Of a DNA stretch of 64,000 bases, positions 44,761-54,267 are shown one piece after another. Below the pieces are notes generated by a model. It was given only the letters and a program-made list of their open reading frames with translations. It made no database searches and was not told where the DNA came from. The translations under genes and the position numbers were made by a program. The number at the start of each line of letters is the position of its first letter. The first letter of the stretch is position 1. The stretch is from Kuschelorhynchus macadamiae (Eukaryota > Arthropoda > Insecta > Coleoptera > Curculionidae), in contig JAUTXW010001311.1 of the NCBI GenBank assembly GCA_030620095.1, forward strand, positions 1,301,501-1,365,500. The letters run 5' to 3'.

Positions 44761-45501
44761 CTAATATTAAATTGTCAATTTTAGCAACGTGAATTCAGAG
44801 TAATTCTTGTTAAAATGAAGAAATTTTGATTTCACAGCTAATTTACTGAAAAATTGTTGGTCAGAAAGGTATCAAATATGGTATTTTCTGAAAGCTAGTA
44901 ATGTTATCTTTAACATGAAAGTAAAATATACAGGGTGTTCTATTTAAAAAAATGCAATCCAAGGTAAATTTGCAAAACTTGACCACCCTGTATAACAGTG
45001 AATAATTTTGAACGATTTACAAGCGAATATTGTAATCCTAGATACAATACATTTTATAGAATATTTGGTTTTTCCATACCTGCTTCAATTGTTTTCAAAA
45101 AATGGCCGGAGTATAACCCTTTTTTCCACTTTAACCTCGTCCCATTCCCTATGTATAAACTTTAGACCCAACAAACCTCATATCAAAATGATCGTAACGA
45201 ATAGGAGAATCAACTAAAATAATAGTATACCGGGTGTCCCATTTAAAAAAACACAAGTTTGGTTCACCACGAACTTTTCAAACCACCCTGTATAATGGGT
45301 ATAATTTTAAAACACAGCGTTCTTGACTATCAATCATATCCCAATTTTTTTTTCAAATTCCTCTCCGTTTGCCAACAATCGTCCACCCCATCTTGGTTGC
45401 ACCACCCAGTATATACATGACACAAGACATTTTGCTTGTGGCAAAGATTTACAAATACATATTGCATCCGGACGCTATACGTGTTAGTTTATGGTCTAGA
45501 T

Positions 45502-45870
45502 TAAAGATGGTTGTTTCATTCCTATATCGATAGTTTTCGATAAATCAGCGATATATCGAATAACAATAGATAAAAAGATATATCGATAAGGGCTGATAGG
45601 TATGTAATAATGCCGTTAGATATCAGATGAGGTCATAGGTAGTTGATAACATCCATAATATAGATAGGTAGCCGGGAACAACGACAGTTAAGATAAACCG
45701 ATTACATATTTACCATATGAAGATAAGGAACTTTTTTTTTGCTCCTCAATACTTTTTAGGATACAAATTCTTTGTCGTAAATGTATCGGCACTCCGAAAA
45801 CTATCGACCTATCGATAGATGATGTGCTATCGCGTATCGATAGGTAAAAATCCAATATCGCCCATCCCTA
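45502..45870. mobile_element. hAT-type MITE with 8-bp target duplication, CGATA-rich
   Basis: 369 bp flanked by GTCTAGAT on both sides (45,494-45,501; 45,871-45,878). Ends TAAAGATGG and CCATCCCTA are imperfect inverses, the TAGGGATGG type seen in hAT elements. Contains about ten TATCG/CGATA words, several as full TATCGATA. No ORF. Confidence 0.8.
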
Positions 45871-45879
45871 GTCTAGATT

Positions 45880-46955
45880 TCACAATACGACTAAATACCA
45901 AATATAAATTAAATACGGCAACCCAGATCAGGCAGGACACTGTTTTACTTGTAAATCTGGAACGAGGACAATTTGAGCATAAATATTAAATATGCTTCAA
46001 CCAGAGAAAATCCTTGATGTTACAAATAGGTAATGTTTTTCTAACAACAATGAAGTTCTAGTAATTTTCTCTTAGTATAGTTTTTCGCAATCCGTTATAA
46101 GTAATATTTTTATTCCCGTTTTCAAGAAAAAAATTATTTTTATATGTTTATATTTGGTGACGTAGGGATTTAGATGTAATTCATAGAGCCAAAAAAAATA
46201 TATAAAAGATCATTTAACTAAAAAGAGTTTTAATATTAATATGAATTTAATATGTAAAACCAACAATTTTTTACTCAAATTTTGATAATTATTTTAATTG
46301 AAATTTTATAATAAAAACTTCAAATTTGTTTTAGATAAGAATTATTAATAAGAAAGATGAAAAAACTTCAGTTGTAATATAATAAATTTGCCCTTTTTTG
46401 AATCATGCAGAGTGTAAGTTTGACTGGTAAAATCTACAAATGTGATAAATAAAAATTTCGTGCTAAATGACTTTATATTTCTTAAATCACTACAAAACTA
46501 AGTGTAAAAATTGATTGTTTGAATTAACCGTTTTGAAGTGTAATATGTACTTAATATGCAATATGCAATTAATATGTTGAAAAAGAAACGTATACTTGAA
46601 ATTTGATACTTCCAATTTAATATAGACAGAATGGTTTCAGTTTTTAAAAATTGATAACTGATGTGTGTAATCATGTTTTAATACATTAAGAAATTAAAGT
46701 GGCACTAGAATCATTCTAGCCAAGTACAAAACCAAAAAGGTGTTAGTTTTATTGCTAAAAATCTACAAATATGGTATTAAAAAAGCAGTAAATTTTCTTT
46801 CATTAGGAATTGTGTAGCGTTATCCAATTTAGTTTGGTATATTGTCATTTAGTAGAACATATATAAGGAACACAAAAAGGACCACAGCGTGTATGTGAAC
46901 GTACAGACGATCCTTCGAATCAACTTGGGGTCTAAAACCTCGTATTGTACATTGG
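45880..46955. other. AT-rich stretch, no gene seen
   Basis: No coding or repeat feature supported. Confidence 0.55.
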
Positions 46956-46961
46956 CCTTAC

Positions 46962-48125
46962 ATGTCAGTGATGAGGCCAATGATCACTTATGGCGCCTTT
47001 GTGTGGTGGCTCGCCACTAGCAGGACGACAGACAGGAGGAAGCTTGACAAGCTTCAGATACTTGCCTGTCTGAGAATAACTGGAGCCATAAGAAGCACAC
47101 AGACCCGAGCTATGGAGGCCATTCTGGGACTAAGTTTCCTGCACTTGCTTCTAGAGGAAGAGGCTTGGGAGGCTTCTATTCGTTTAAACGACTGGGGTCC
47201 GTTGGATACACAGAGACTGGAATTTTGGGCATACGCGAATCTGGACTGAACTGATCACATCAGACCGTCTCCTGGCTAGAATGCCATTATCCTTCTTCAC
47301 GCCGGAGGGCCTTGTCTGGTTTAGAGACCTGGGGCGGAAATTTATGGGCAGAGACCCAGGGCAAGAATTGGTCTTGCTCTTGGACGGTATGCGACTGTAT
47401 GTTAGGTTGAGATTATAGCAATATTGGCCTGCGTACAGGACAATCTTTCCAGAGGATACAACGACAAGCGTATCAATATATGATGTGTTAGTCAAGACGC
47501 GATTAAGTCTCTAGGTTAATTCGCTGCTAACACTTAAATGCAGGAGAGCCCTAGAGAGACTGTGTGAGTCCAATAGGGTTAGCCTTATTTGAGTCAGCTA
47601 TGAGGGGAGATGATCAGCTGGCTAGGGAAGGTAGCAACACTGCTTTCATTGGGACGGGACTTGCTCTTGGAATTGCTCTTGAGCTGTCAAGGCTAGTATT
47701 AAGAATCGCACTGTCGAGGAATTTCGTGCTGAATGGCACGAGCTAGCAGGACTGAGATAGTCTAGGGTCTTTATATCAGGTCCATATAGCCGGTCTGAGT
47801 TTAATAGACTTCTAAATTTAAACAGAGGCCAACTTAGAACCATTACCGGGGTCCTAACTGGACTGGCAGGTGAAATATTATCTGCATAAGATTGCACTCG
47901 ACAACGATCCATACTGCAGGTTTTGTGCTGAGGTAGATGAAACTATCGAGCATCTAGTATGTCGATGTGATGCTTTAGTCAACGCCAGACTGCTTTGCTT
48001 GGGTGACCCCTATAGGGAACCCAAGCTTGTCGGACGTGCTCGATCTGAAAGGGTCCTTTCCTTTCTAAAAAGAAGTGAGTTCTTGGCCTGATACGTCTAC
48101 TTGGGGGGATAGTACAATGGGCCCC
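46962..48125 (+). pseudogene. LINE 3' end: RT C-terminus, RNase H and finger remnant
   Basis: Longest copy of the family also at 16.6 and 29.5 kb. Starts with the RT thumb/connection (MSVMRPMITYGAFVWWLATS, LDKLQILACLRITGAIRSTQ, AILGLSFLHL), then a broken RNase H (47,330-47,500), the block RNRTVEEFRAEWHELAGLR-like in another frame (47,690-47,755), LRTITGVLTGLAG-like codons, and the finger CRFCAEVDETIEHLVCRCDA at 47,920-47,980 with all cysteines. Numerous frameshifts. Ends at the GGGGGATAG 3' UTR block near 48,110. Confidence 0.75.
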
Positions 48126-48379
48126 AGTGAGCCAAAGTGCTGCTCTCTCCCCATCTATGTCTAACGTCTAAAACACGTATACTGTCTTTTAAAACATTTT
48201 GTTCCACCATATTAAAGTCCTACTGGTAAAATACTATAGCAGTTTCTACCTATGCCACACATTATTTTTTGGCATAATTTAGAATAAATTCGATAAGTAG
48301 GTTTTGCATTGACACGCACAGCCAATTTGTTATATCATGTTGAATTAATTTCAATTGATTAAGATTTTTCGACGCTGAT

Positions 48380-48740
48380 AATTAAAAAAATTATTTGGCC
48401 GCCATTTTGTTCCTCTATCTTGAATTCATGCCACAATTTGAAAGAATCTATTAAGTATGTTTTCAGGCTTACGAGTTTTTAAATATTTTATTATGACCTC
48501 AAGGTTTTCCTCCATCTGGGATTCGTACCAAAAACCAAAATTAATAACTACATAATACTTGACTTTTGTTGAAAATTTAAGTTGAGTTAAGAGTTAAGAT
48601 GCATAAATAGTTATTTAGTAATAACATTTCACCAGGCCGTCATTTGTTTACGTCATATTAGATTTTTACCAAAATGCTACCAGGTCATCCCCATATGACC
48701 TTAATTTTTGACCAACATTTTTTAGCTATGCCGCAAATCA
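48380..48740 (-). repeat. dispersed GCCAT-rich repeat family, body fragment
   Basis: Minus-strand units containing ATTTGCGGCATAGCTAAAAA, CATATGGGGATGACCTGGTA, TTGGTA.AAATC and ATGGCGGCC. Lacks the head. Confidence 0.6.
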
Positions 48741-48912
48741 TATGATTTTATTGAGGAGTCTCTACAATATTGATATAAAAGGTCAAGTTTATTCTTTGTT
48801 TGAAAGTTATTTAAGTAATTGCTACCAATATATTCAAATTGGAAACACGAATAGTTCTTTAAAAAAATTAAATGTGGTGTACCTCAGGGATCAATACTGG
48901 AACTAGTTTTTT

Positions 48913-48917
<5 letters not shown>

Positions 48918-48998
<81 letters not shown>

Positions 48999-49001
48999 AT
49001 A

Positions 49002-49058
<57 letters not shown>
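48918..49058. repeat. (TA)n microsatellite inside RT sequence
   Basis: TA tract with a short CAATATATATTA interruption at about 48,997. It sits where LINEs encode the hydrophobic FLIYIND segment between GSILGP and FADD. Confidence 0.9.
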
Positions 49059-49060
<2 letters not shown>

Positions 49061-49708
49061 AAATTTAAATTTAAAGGGCAACCTTAAGTTATTTGCAGAT
49101 GATACAACAATTATTTAATTTGCTGAAAATCCTGTGATCTGCAACATGACTTGGCAATAACCCTTGATGGGCTAAATTCTTATAAATTATTACTCAATTT
49201 TAACAAGTCTTCATTTATCTTTATAGATAAAGTTAAAATCAAATATATTACATGAAATTTATTTTTTGATGGAAATATTGTTAAATATTGAGAATGCACT
49301 AAATTTTTAGGATTATATATAGATGGAAAACTTAATTTTAATAAACATATTCAAACTTTAAAACGAAATATACGACCGATAATAGGAATAATGTTTAAAG
49401 TTAGAGACCATATTTCACTAAAATACCTAAAAAAATATATATTTTGCACTAGTATATTCAAAATTACAATATTTAACTTCAATCTGCGGAAGTGCCAACG
49501 TGACAACATTAAAGCCTCCCAAAAGATTACACAAATAATCAAATGTATTCATAAACTGGAACCCATTACTAATTTATACAAACCTAATAATAATCTAGAT
49601 AATAAAAATATATATAAATTAAAAACTGTCAATACATTATATGATATTAATAAGAATCTATTTAATATACATTTTACTAAAACTACAACATATCATGACC
49701 ATAATACC

Positions 49709-49838
49709 AGATATTGCAATAATTTATAAATGCTGACAGTAAAAAGTAATTTTGGCAAAAAATCTTTACTTCATTCTAGAATTCAAATTTATTCAAACCT
49801 TAAAAAATAACATTTTTCTCAAAATTTAAAAAGCTACT
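49709..49838. repeat. inverted-repeat arm, left (pairs with 51,630-51,757)
   Basis: AGATATTGCAATAATTTATA through CTTCATTCTAGAATTCAAAT to AAATTTAAAAAGCT is repeated inverted at 51,630-51,757 with very few differences. It belongs to the LINE tail described here. Confidence 0.8.
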
Positions 49839-49871
49839 AAAGTTTTTCCTTTTAGAGCATTATTTAATATA

Positions 49872-51065
49872 AAGGGTTTTTCATTTGGAACGGGTCGATT
49901 TTGGAATGAAATAAAACAAGCTTTGTGTGAGGTATAAAGAATTTTTTTTTTTATTTGAAAGGCCTAGGTATGGAATATCACATCATTCAAATGTCGACCA
50001 CGGCTTCTCACGGTGGCACGGATCCGAGTAGTCCAATTTTCACTGACTCTGCCGCATAGATCTGGCTGAATTTGAGCGATGGCCTGGGATATATTGACTT
50101 TAAGGGCATCGGTCTATTGCGGCCTATTGGCATAGACCTGCGATTTCAGAAAACCCCACAAAAAGAAATCCGGCGGAGTTAAATCGCACGATCTTGCTGG
50201 AACCACTTACCACATATCGGCCACGTCCATATCGTCCAATTTGGGCCAGAAGAAATCCGTTATCATCGTTCAGTAGCGCTCACCGTTGACGGTGACGGCT
50301 TGACCAAGGTCGTTCTCAAAAAAGTACGGACCAATGACGCCGCCGGCCCAAAATCCGCACCAAACAGTAACTCTCTGTGGATGTATTGCCACCTGATGTA
50401 CCTCGTATGGATTTGCGTAGTCCCATATACGCCAATTTTGTTTGTTAACATAGCCGTTCATTCAAAAATGCGTCTCGTCGCTAAAGATGATTTTTCGGCC
50501 AAAATTGGGGTCCTCTTCCAAGCGCTCCGAAGCCCACTCCGCTAATAAACGGCGTTGTCTATGATCATTAACTTTCAGCTCCTGAGTCAGTTGGATCTTG
50601 TACGGGTGCAAGCCCAAGTCCCGAAGCAAAATTCGCCAAGTGGAAGTCTGGGAAATGCCGAGTTCTTGTGCACGGCGAGGAATTGACTGCCTCGGTTTCT
50701 CTTGCACACTTTCACGGAGATCGGCGATGTTTTAGACAGATCTGGCATTTTTTACACGTACGGGTATTGGATGATTGTTTACTGAACCAGTCGTCTCGAA
50801 TTTGGCCACCAAACGTTGGAGAGTTGACTTTGAAGAGCAACCGCGTCTGCCGTAAAATGGCCGCAACGCACGCAACGTTTGCACAAACGAACACTCATTT
50901 TGATAATAAAGTTTTATCATTTGAACATGCTGCTCAATCGTGTAACTTGCCATGGTCATTTGGCATCAGTGACTGAATAGTAAACAACAAATTAGACAGA
51001 TGCCGTCAAAACATCATGGCCGCCTTAGGATGTCAGCATCGACCCGTCCCAATTGAAAATCCCTT
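49872..51065 (-). mobile_element. mariner-type transposon (WAGG family)
   Basis: TA target duplicates at 49,870-49,871 and 51,066-51,067. Ends AAGGGTTTTTCATTTGGAAC and its inverse AAGGGATTTTCAATTGGGAC, both followed by GGGTCGAT. Inserted into the LINE remnant. A second mariner of related protein type, with different ends, lies at 57.46 kb. Confidence 0.88.
50030..50953 (-). pseudogene. mariner-type transposase, internally deleted
   Basis: Starts near 50,953 (MASYTIEQHVQMIKLYYQNE), N-terminal helix-turn-helix LRALRPFYGRRGCSSKSTLQ; a shift near 50,720; second HTH QEKPRQSIPRRAQELGISQT; catalytic block IIFSDETHFWMNGYVNKQNW with first Asp intact; VTVWCGFWAGGVIGPYFFEN; shift near 50,270; DFFWPKLDDMDVADMW, then a deletion that removes the second Asp and joins to ARSCDLTPPDFFLWGFLKSQ (third Asp). 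The remaining C terminus (about 50,090-49,970) is decayed. Not active. Confidence 0.75.
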
Positions 51066-51069
51066 TATA

Positions 51070-51629
51070 TACATATTGTATGCTACTTATTTAATGCACA
51101 AGTACGAAATTAAGAGAGTGTTATTAAAATGTAAATATCCCGATTTAAAAAAAGAAAATATGGTGCTTTTGTATTGCTGGATATAGCTACTTATTTGTTC
51201 ACTTCTTTTTCCAATAATAACTGAGGATTCTCCGATACAGAGCGCTCAAAAATATAATGATATCTCTACCTTGAGAAATCACATCATGGAACTCTTGTGA
51301 TTCCTGTAATGATAATTGACCTACAATTACATTATATATATAGGTAAATAAAATACCTATATATTTTAGATAAGCTAGTCACCGCGTATTTTTTTTCTTT
51401 TCATTGGGGTGAATTTTCCTCCAAATATTATTCGTGGAAGAATTTTAAAACAAAAAAAATCTGAAAAGTAGGATGTGGCTTATGTTTTTTATTCATTTTC
51501 GTTTTTACGACTTCCTTCGGAGTCGAGCTATTTTTATTTTCAAACGAGAAAGAAACTATACTTATGCGGTTTACAAGAAACACCATAATTTTTATAATTT
51601 TAGGTAGCTTTTAAATGGATAGAGTTTAG
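51070..51629. other. no gene seen
   Basis: AT-rich sequence between the mariner and the inverted-repeat arm. Nothing supported. Confidence 0.5.
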
Positions 51630-51757
51630 AAGCTTTTTAAATTTTGAGAAAAATGTTATTTTTTTAAGGTTTGAATAAATTTGAATTCTAGAATGAAGTA
51701 AAGATTTTTTGCCAAAATTACTTTTTACTGTCAGCATTTATAAATTATTGCAATATC
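51630..51757. repeat. inverted-repeat arm, right
   Basis: Inverse of 49,709-49,838. The adjoining sequence to 51,970 has a weak open frame (51,709-51,969) without motifs. Confidence 0.8.
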
Positions 51758-51974
51758 TTTGTGCCAAATTAACACAACTGAATCCCAATAAGATCCTAGA
51801 TTTTGTGTTTTACCATGTTACTTCTAAAACAAATGCGCTGTTCAGCTTTACCAATTTTTTATTACCCATTAAAAGAAACAAAGTCCAATCCCATGCCAGT
51901 TATAATACTTACTATGGCTATTATACTGGCGAAAAATACACCGATAAGCAAACATCTTTTATAAAATGAACCTG

Positions 51975-52630
51975 AGGTATTAATTCAGAAAAAAATGTTT
52001 GCAGTCTTTCAAATAACTTCGACTGTGTGTTACCTTTACATAATTCGGACCTGCCCGTTTTGAAGCAACACTTTGACTAGAATACATTAGCATTTAAGAT
52101 AACGTTCATAGAGTTAAGTGACTACAACGTGCCATTATGCTAAAAACGCTGAAAATTGAGATATACCATATAATTAGTAAGTTTCTAATGTGCACTTAAA
52201 ACCGCCCACGTTTTCAACAATAGAATGAGGCCCCAAATTTATTTAGCACCATAAACGCACTATTACGGCAATTACGAGAATCTTGGTACCGTAACGTAAG
52301 AAATTGAATAGTCAAATTGTCCAAAATAACACCTATTTGCCTTCGGTTAGATGTTAACAGACACACCGAAAGGCTCGAATTAAACGGACTGAAAAGCAAG
52401 GAAAATATTAATATGTAATTGGTTGTGCTTTGATACGGTCGCATCCGGTTTTTTGTATTTAGTACCATGTGAAGTGAAGCTATTAGCTGGCTTAAATATT
52501 AATATTTGGTACTAATAATTTTTACTCAGAATTTTCAATTCTCTACAACCCTGACTCAGTAGTTCAAATTAGGCTTTGCCTTAGGTTAGTTAAACCGTAA
52601 GAAAGCGTCCATATTCTCTAAGAGACCAAC
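51975..52630. other. no gene seen
   Basis: No coding or repeat feature supported before the PLE 3' end. Confidence 0.5.
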
Positions 52631-52699
52631 TTTCAAATGACTAAACTAGAAATAAGACACAAAGTCTCGGTCTCAGTCAAAAAGAGTATAATGCGGTTG

Positions 52700-52735
52700 C
52701 ACGTGTTTCGCCTTTTCAGGCATCATCAGACCTAC
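52700..52735 (-). other. hammerhead-ribozyme-like core in PLE 3' region
   Basis: Minus strand: GGT-CTGATGA-T-GCCT-GAAA-AGGC-GAAAC. CUGAUGA and GAAAC are the invariant hammerhead core strands, joined by a 4-bp stem with a GAAA loop. One extra U precedes the stem. The continuation is ACGTGCAACC; a clear cleavage triplet and outer stem are not evident beyond ACC pairing with GGU. Hammerheads are known in PLE terminal regions (established knowledge). Activity is untested. Confidence 0.55.
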
Positions 52736-52964
52736 AATTAATATAACAATCAAAAACTATCACTATAAATATACAAAACTCAAACAAACCTTCGACATTA
52801 ACTAAAATCACAAGAACAAATCAAACAACTATAACGTCACATGTTAAAATACACACTGAGATGAGGTTAAGAAACTAAGGTATTGACACGCGCAGATAAA
52901 AGTTGAATGAAATAAAAGACAAAAAAATATATAAATAAAAAATATAAAAAAAGGTTATTGATAT

Positions 52965-53036
52965 ACCCAAGAATTGAACCCGATCTCCGGCGTGACACAC
53001 CGAGATACTGACCACCACTGTACCAGCAGGTCTAAC
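52965..53036 (-). other. tRNA-Asp-like segment in PLE copy A
   Basis: Minus strand: an A-box-like TGGTACAGTGG, an anticodon arm TCGGT-GTGTCAC-GCCGG with U33-GUC-A37 in a 7-base loop, and a B-box-like GGTTCAATTCT in a 7-base T loop. GTCAGTATC and TGTCACG match tRNA-Asp(GUC) closely. There is no complementary acceptor stem, so it is tRNA-derived and not a functional tRNA. A run of seven T follows within 15 bases. Confidence 0.75.
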
Positions 53037-53043
53037 GAAAAGT

Positions 53044-54254
53044 TTATACATTATCTTCCTGCCGATTAATATTAGTGCCAAGATTATTAAAAATTAGTTG
53101 AGGTTCGAAATTGAAGACATCATTAACACAATGTAAAACTGGGCTTCTTTTAGCCCTTGTAATTTCCATCTTCTCTAACAAATCCAGTTTTTTACTCTTT
53201 GGACACTCGTGTAGTATCTTTACATTGTTTGGTATAGAAAAATGTTGTCCAGTTGTTAGCAAGTGGTTAGCAAAAGCCGACTTTGTCTCAGTGATATCAG
53301 TGTTTTTATATTTATCGAAAAGGCTAAAATGTTCCCGGACCCTAGTGGAAATCCTTCTCCCTGATTGTCCGATATATACAGCAGAACAATCTCCACAGCC
53401 CAATGAGTACACCCCTGATTTTGAGAGATGTTCAGTCTTATCTTTGGTCATTACTAGATGTCTCTTAAGTGAGTTTACTGTTTTAAAAGCAATTGAGACA
53501 TCTAAATGTTTGAAAAACTTCGCCACCTGCATTGAAATATTACCAAAAAATGTTAAACCTTTGAAGCATTTTTTAAGTGTTGGTTTAGAGTGAATAATAT
53601 TAAAGGAAAGTTTGTATTTATTGAAAAACTTAAAATAAAGTCTATTGATGGAGTGGATAGGAAAACCGTTGTTGAAAGCAATTTGTTTTATAATCTGCAA
53701 TTCCTGATTGAAATCTTCCCTGGAAAGAGGTATTTTGAACAACCGATAGAAAAATGAGTTGAAGGCTGCAAACTTGTGTGAGTGAGGAGAAATGGAACTA
53801 AATTGAATAACGTTATCTGTAGACGATTGTTTTCTGTATATTTCAAATTCTATTTTGGTGTTGTTCCTGATTAACATTAAATCTAAGAAAGGTAATCTGC
53901 CCTCATTCTCCATCTCTAGAGTAAAATCTATTTTGTTATGAAGGGAGTTAACAAAATTCAAAAAATCAGTCAACTGCTGATTGTTTCCTTTCCACACGAT
54001 ACATATATCATCTACGTACCTCTTGTAAGCTAATAGATGGTCGGCAAAACGGCTTTTCATAATCTTTGCCTCCAAATCACTCATAAAAATCTCACTAAGA
54101 AAAGGGGAAAGGCAGGAACCCATCGCTAGACCCGTTAACTGTCTAAAAAATAAGCCATTAAATTTGAAAAAATTTTGGTTCAGTACTGTAGAGAGCAGAG
54201 AAACGAGATTCTCCTTTACTAGTGCTGGTAGGGCAGTTTTGTCTAATAAAGAGA
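53044..54254 (-). pseudogene. PLE ORF: RT C-terminal half plus GIY-YIG endonuclease
   Basis: Open to TAA 53,044 but 5' truncated within the RT. Visible: RQLTGLAMGSCLSPFLSEIF, YKRYVDDICIVWKG (YVDD catalytic site), LPFLDLMLIRNN, then the C-terminal endonuclease SGVYSLGCGDCSAVYIGQSG with RRISTRVREHFSLF and ENKSAFANHLL-like residues of the GIY-YIG fold, ending INRQEDNV. The endonuclease nicks the target for priming in PLEs. This half has no frameshift, unlike copy B. No promoter remains. Confidence 0.88.
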
Positions 54255-54267
54255 TAAAGGCTCTTGT

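Larger units (their letters stand above)
42964..45290 (+). mobile_element. DD41D mariner-type transposon with very long inverted arms
   Basis: 2,327 bp, ends CAGGGTGGTCTGAAAAGTTCG and its inverse, TA target duplicates at 42,962-42,963 and 45,291-45,292. Inverted arms are not confined to noncoding ends: about 42,964-43,625 recurs inverted, with gaps, in about 44,510-45,290, and so includes the first part of the transposase gene. Confidence 0.85.
42844..45409. mobile_element. palindromic MITE split at its centre by a mariner
   Basis: The outer arms 42,844-42,963 and 45,291-45,409 are inverse copies beginning CAGGGTGGTGCAACCAAGAT with TA at both outer borders (42,842-42,843; 45,410-45,411). Joined without the inner element they would give a palindrome of about 240 bp. 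The centre reads CCCAT-TATA-ATGGG, and the inner element's TA target lies in it. Confidence 0.8.
48755..49868 (+). pseudogene. LINE reverse transcriptase fragment interrupted by TA expansion
   Basis: Reads SLYNIDIKGQVYSLFESYLS, NCYQYIQIGN and a [15 protein letters not shown] degraded [10 protein letters not shown] block up to 48,915, then (TA)n, then [11 protein letters not shown] (FADD-type catalytic motif) at about 49,085-49,115. It continues as C-terminal remnants (FKVRDHISLKYLKKYIF, 49,391-49,729, ending HDHNTRYCNNL). Stops and shifts throughout. Confidence 0.6.
52636..54254 (-). mobile_element. Penelope-like element (PLE), copy A, 5' truncated
   Basis: Minus-strand copy from mid-RT to the 3' end. 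In order: RT C-terminal half and GIY-YIG endonuclease, tRNA-Asp-like segment, T-run, 3' region with a hammerhead-like core. Homology with copy B ends at 52,636 (this side) and 56,298. The two copies are head to head, with 5' ends 7 bp apart. Confidence 0.88.

Noticed and set aside
52700..52735. Claim of an active hammerhead ribozyme
   Set aside because: No clear cleavage triplet or outer stem; reported only as a hammerhead-like core.
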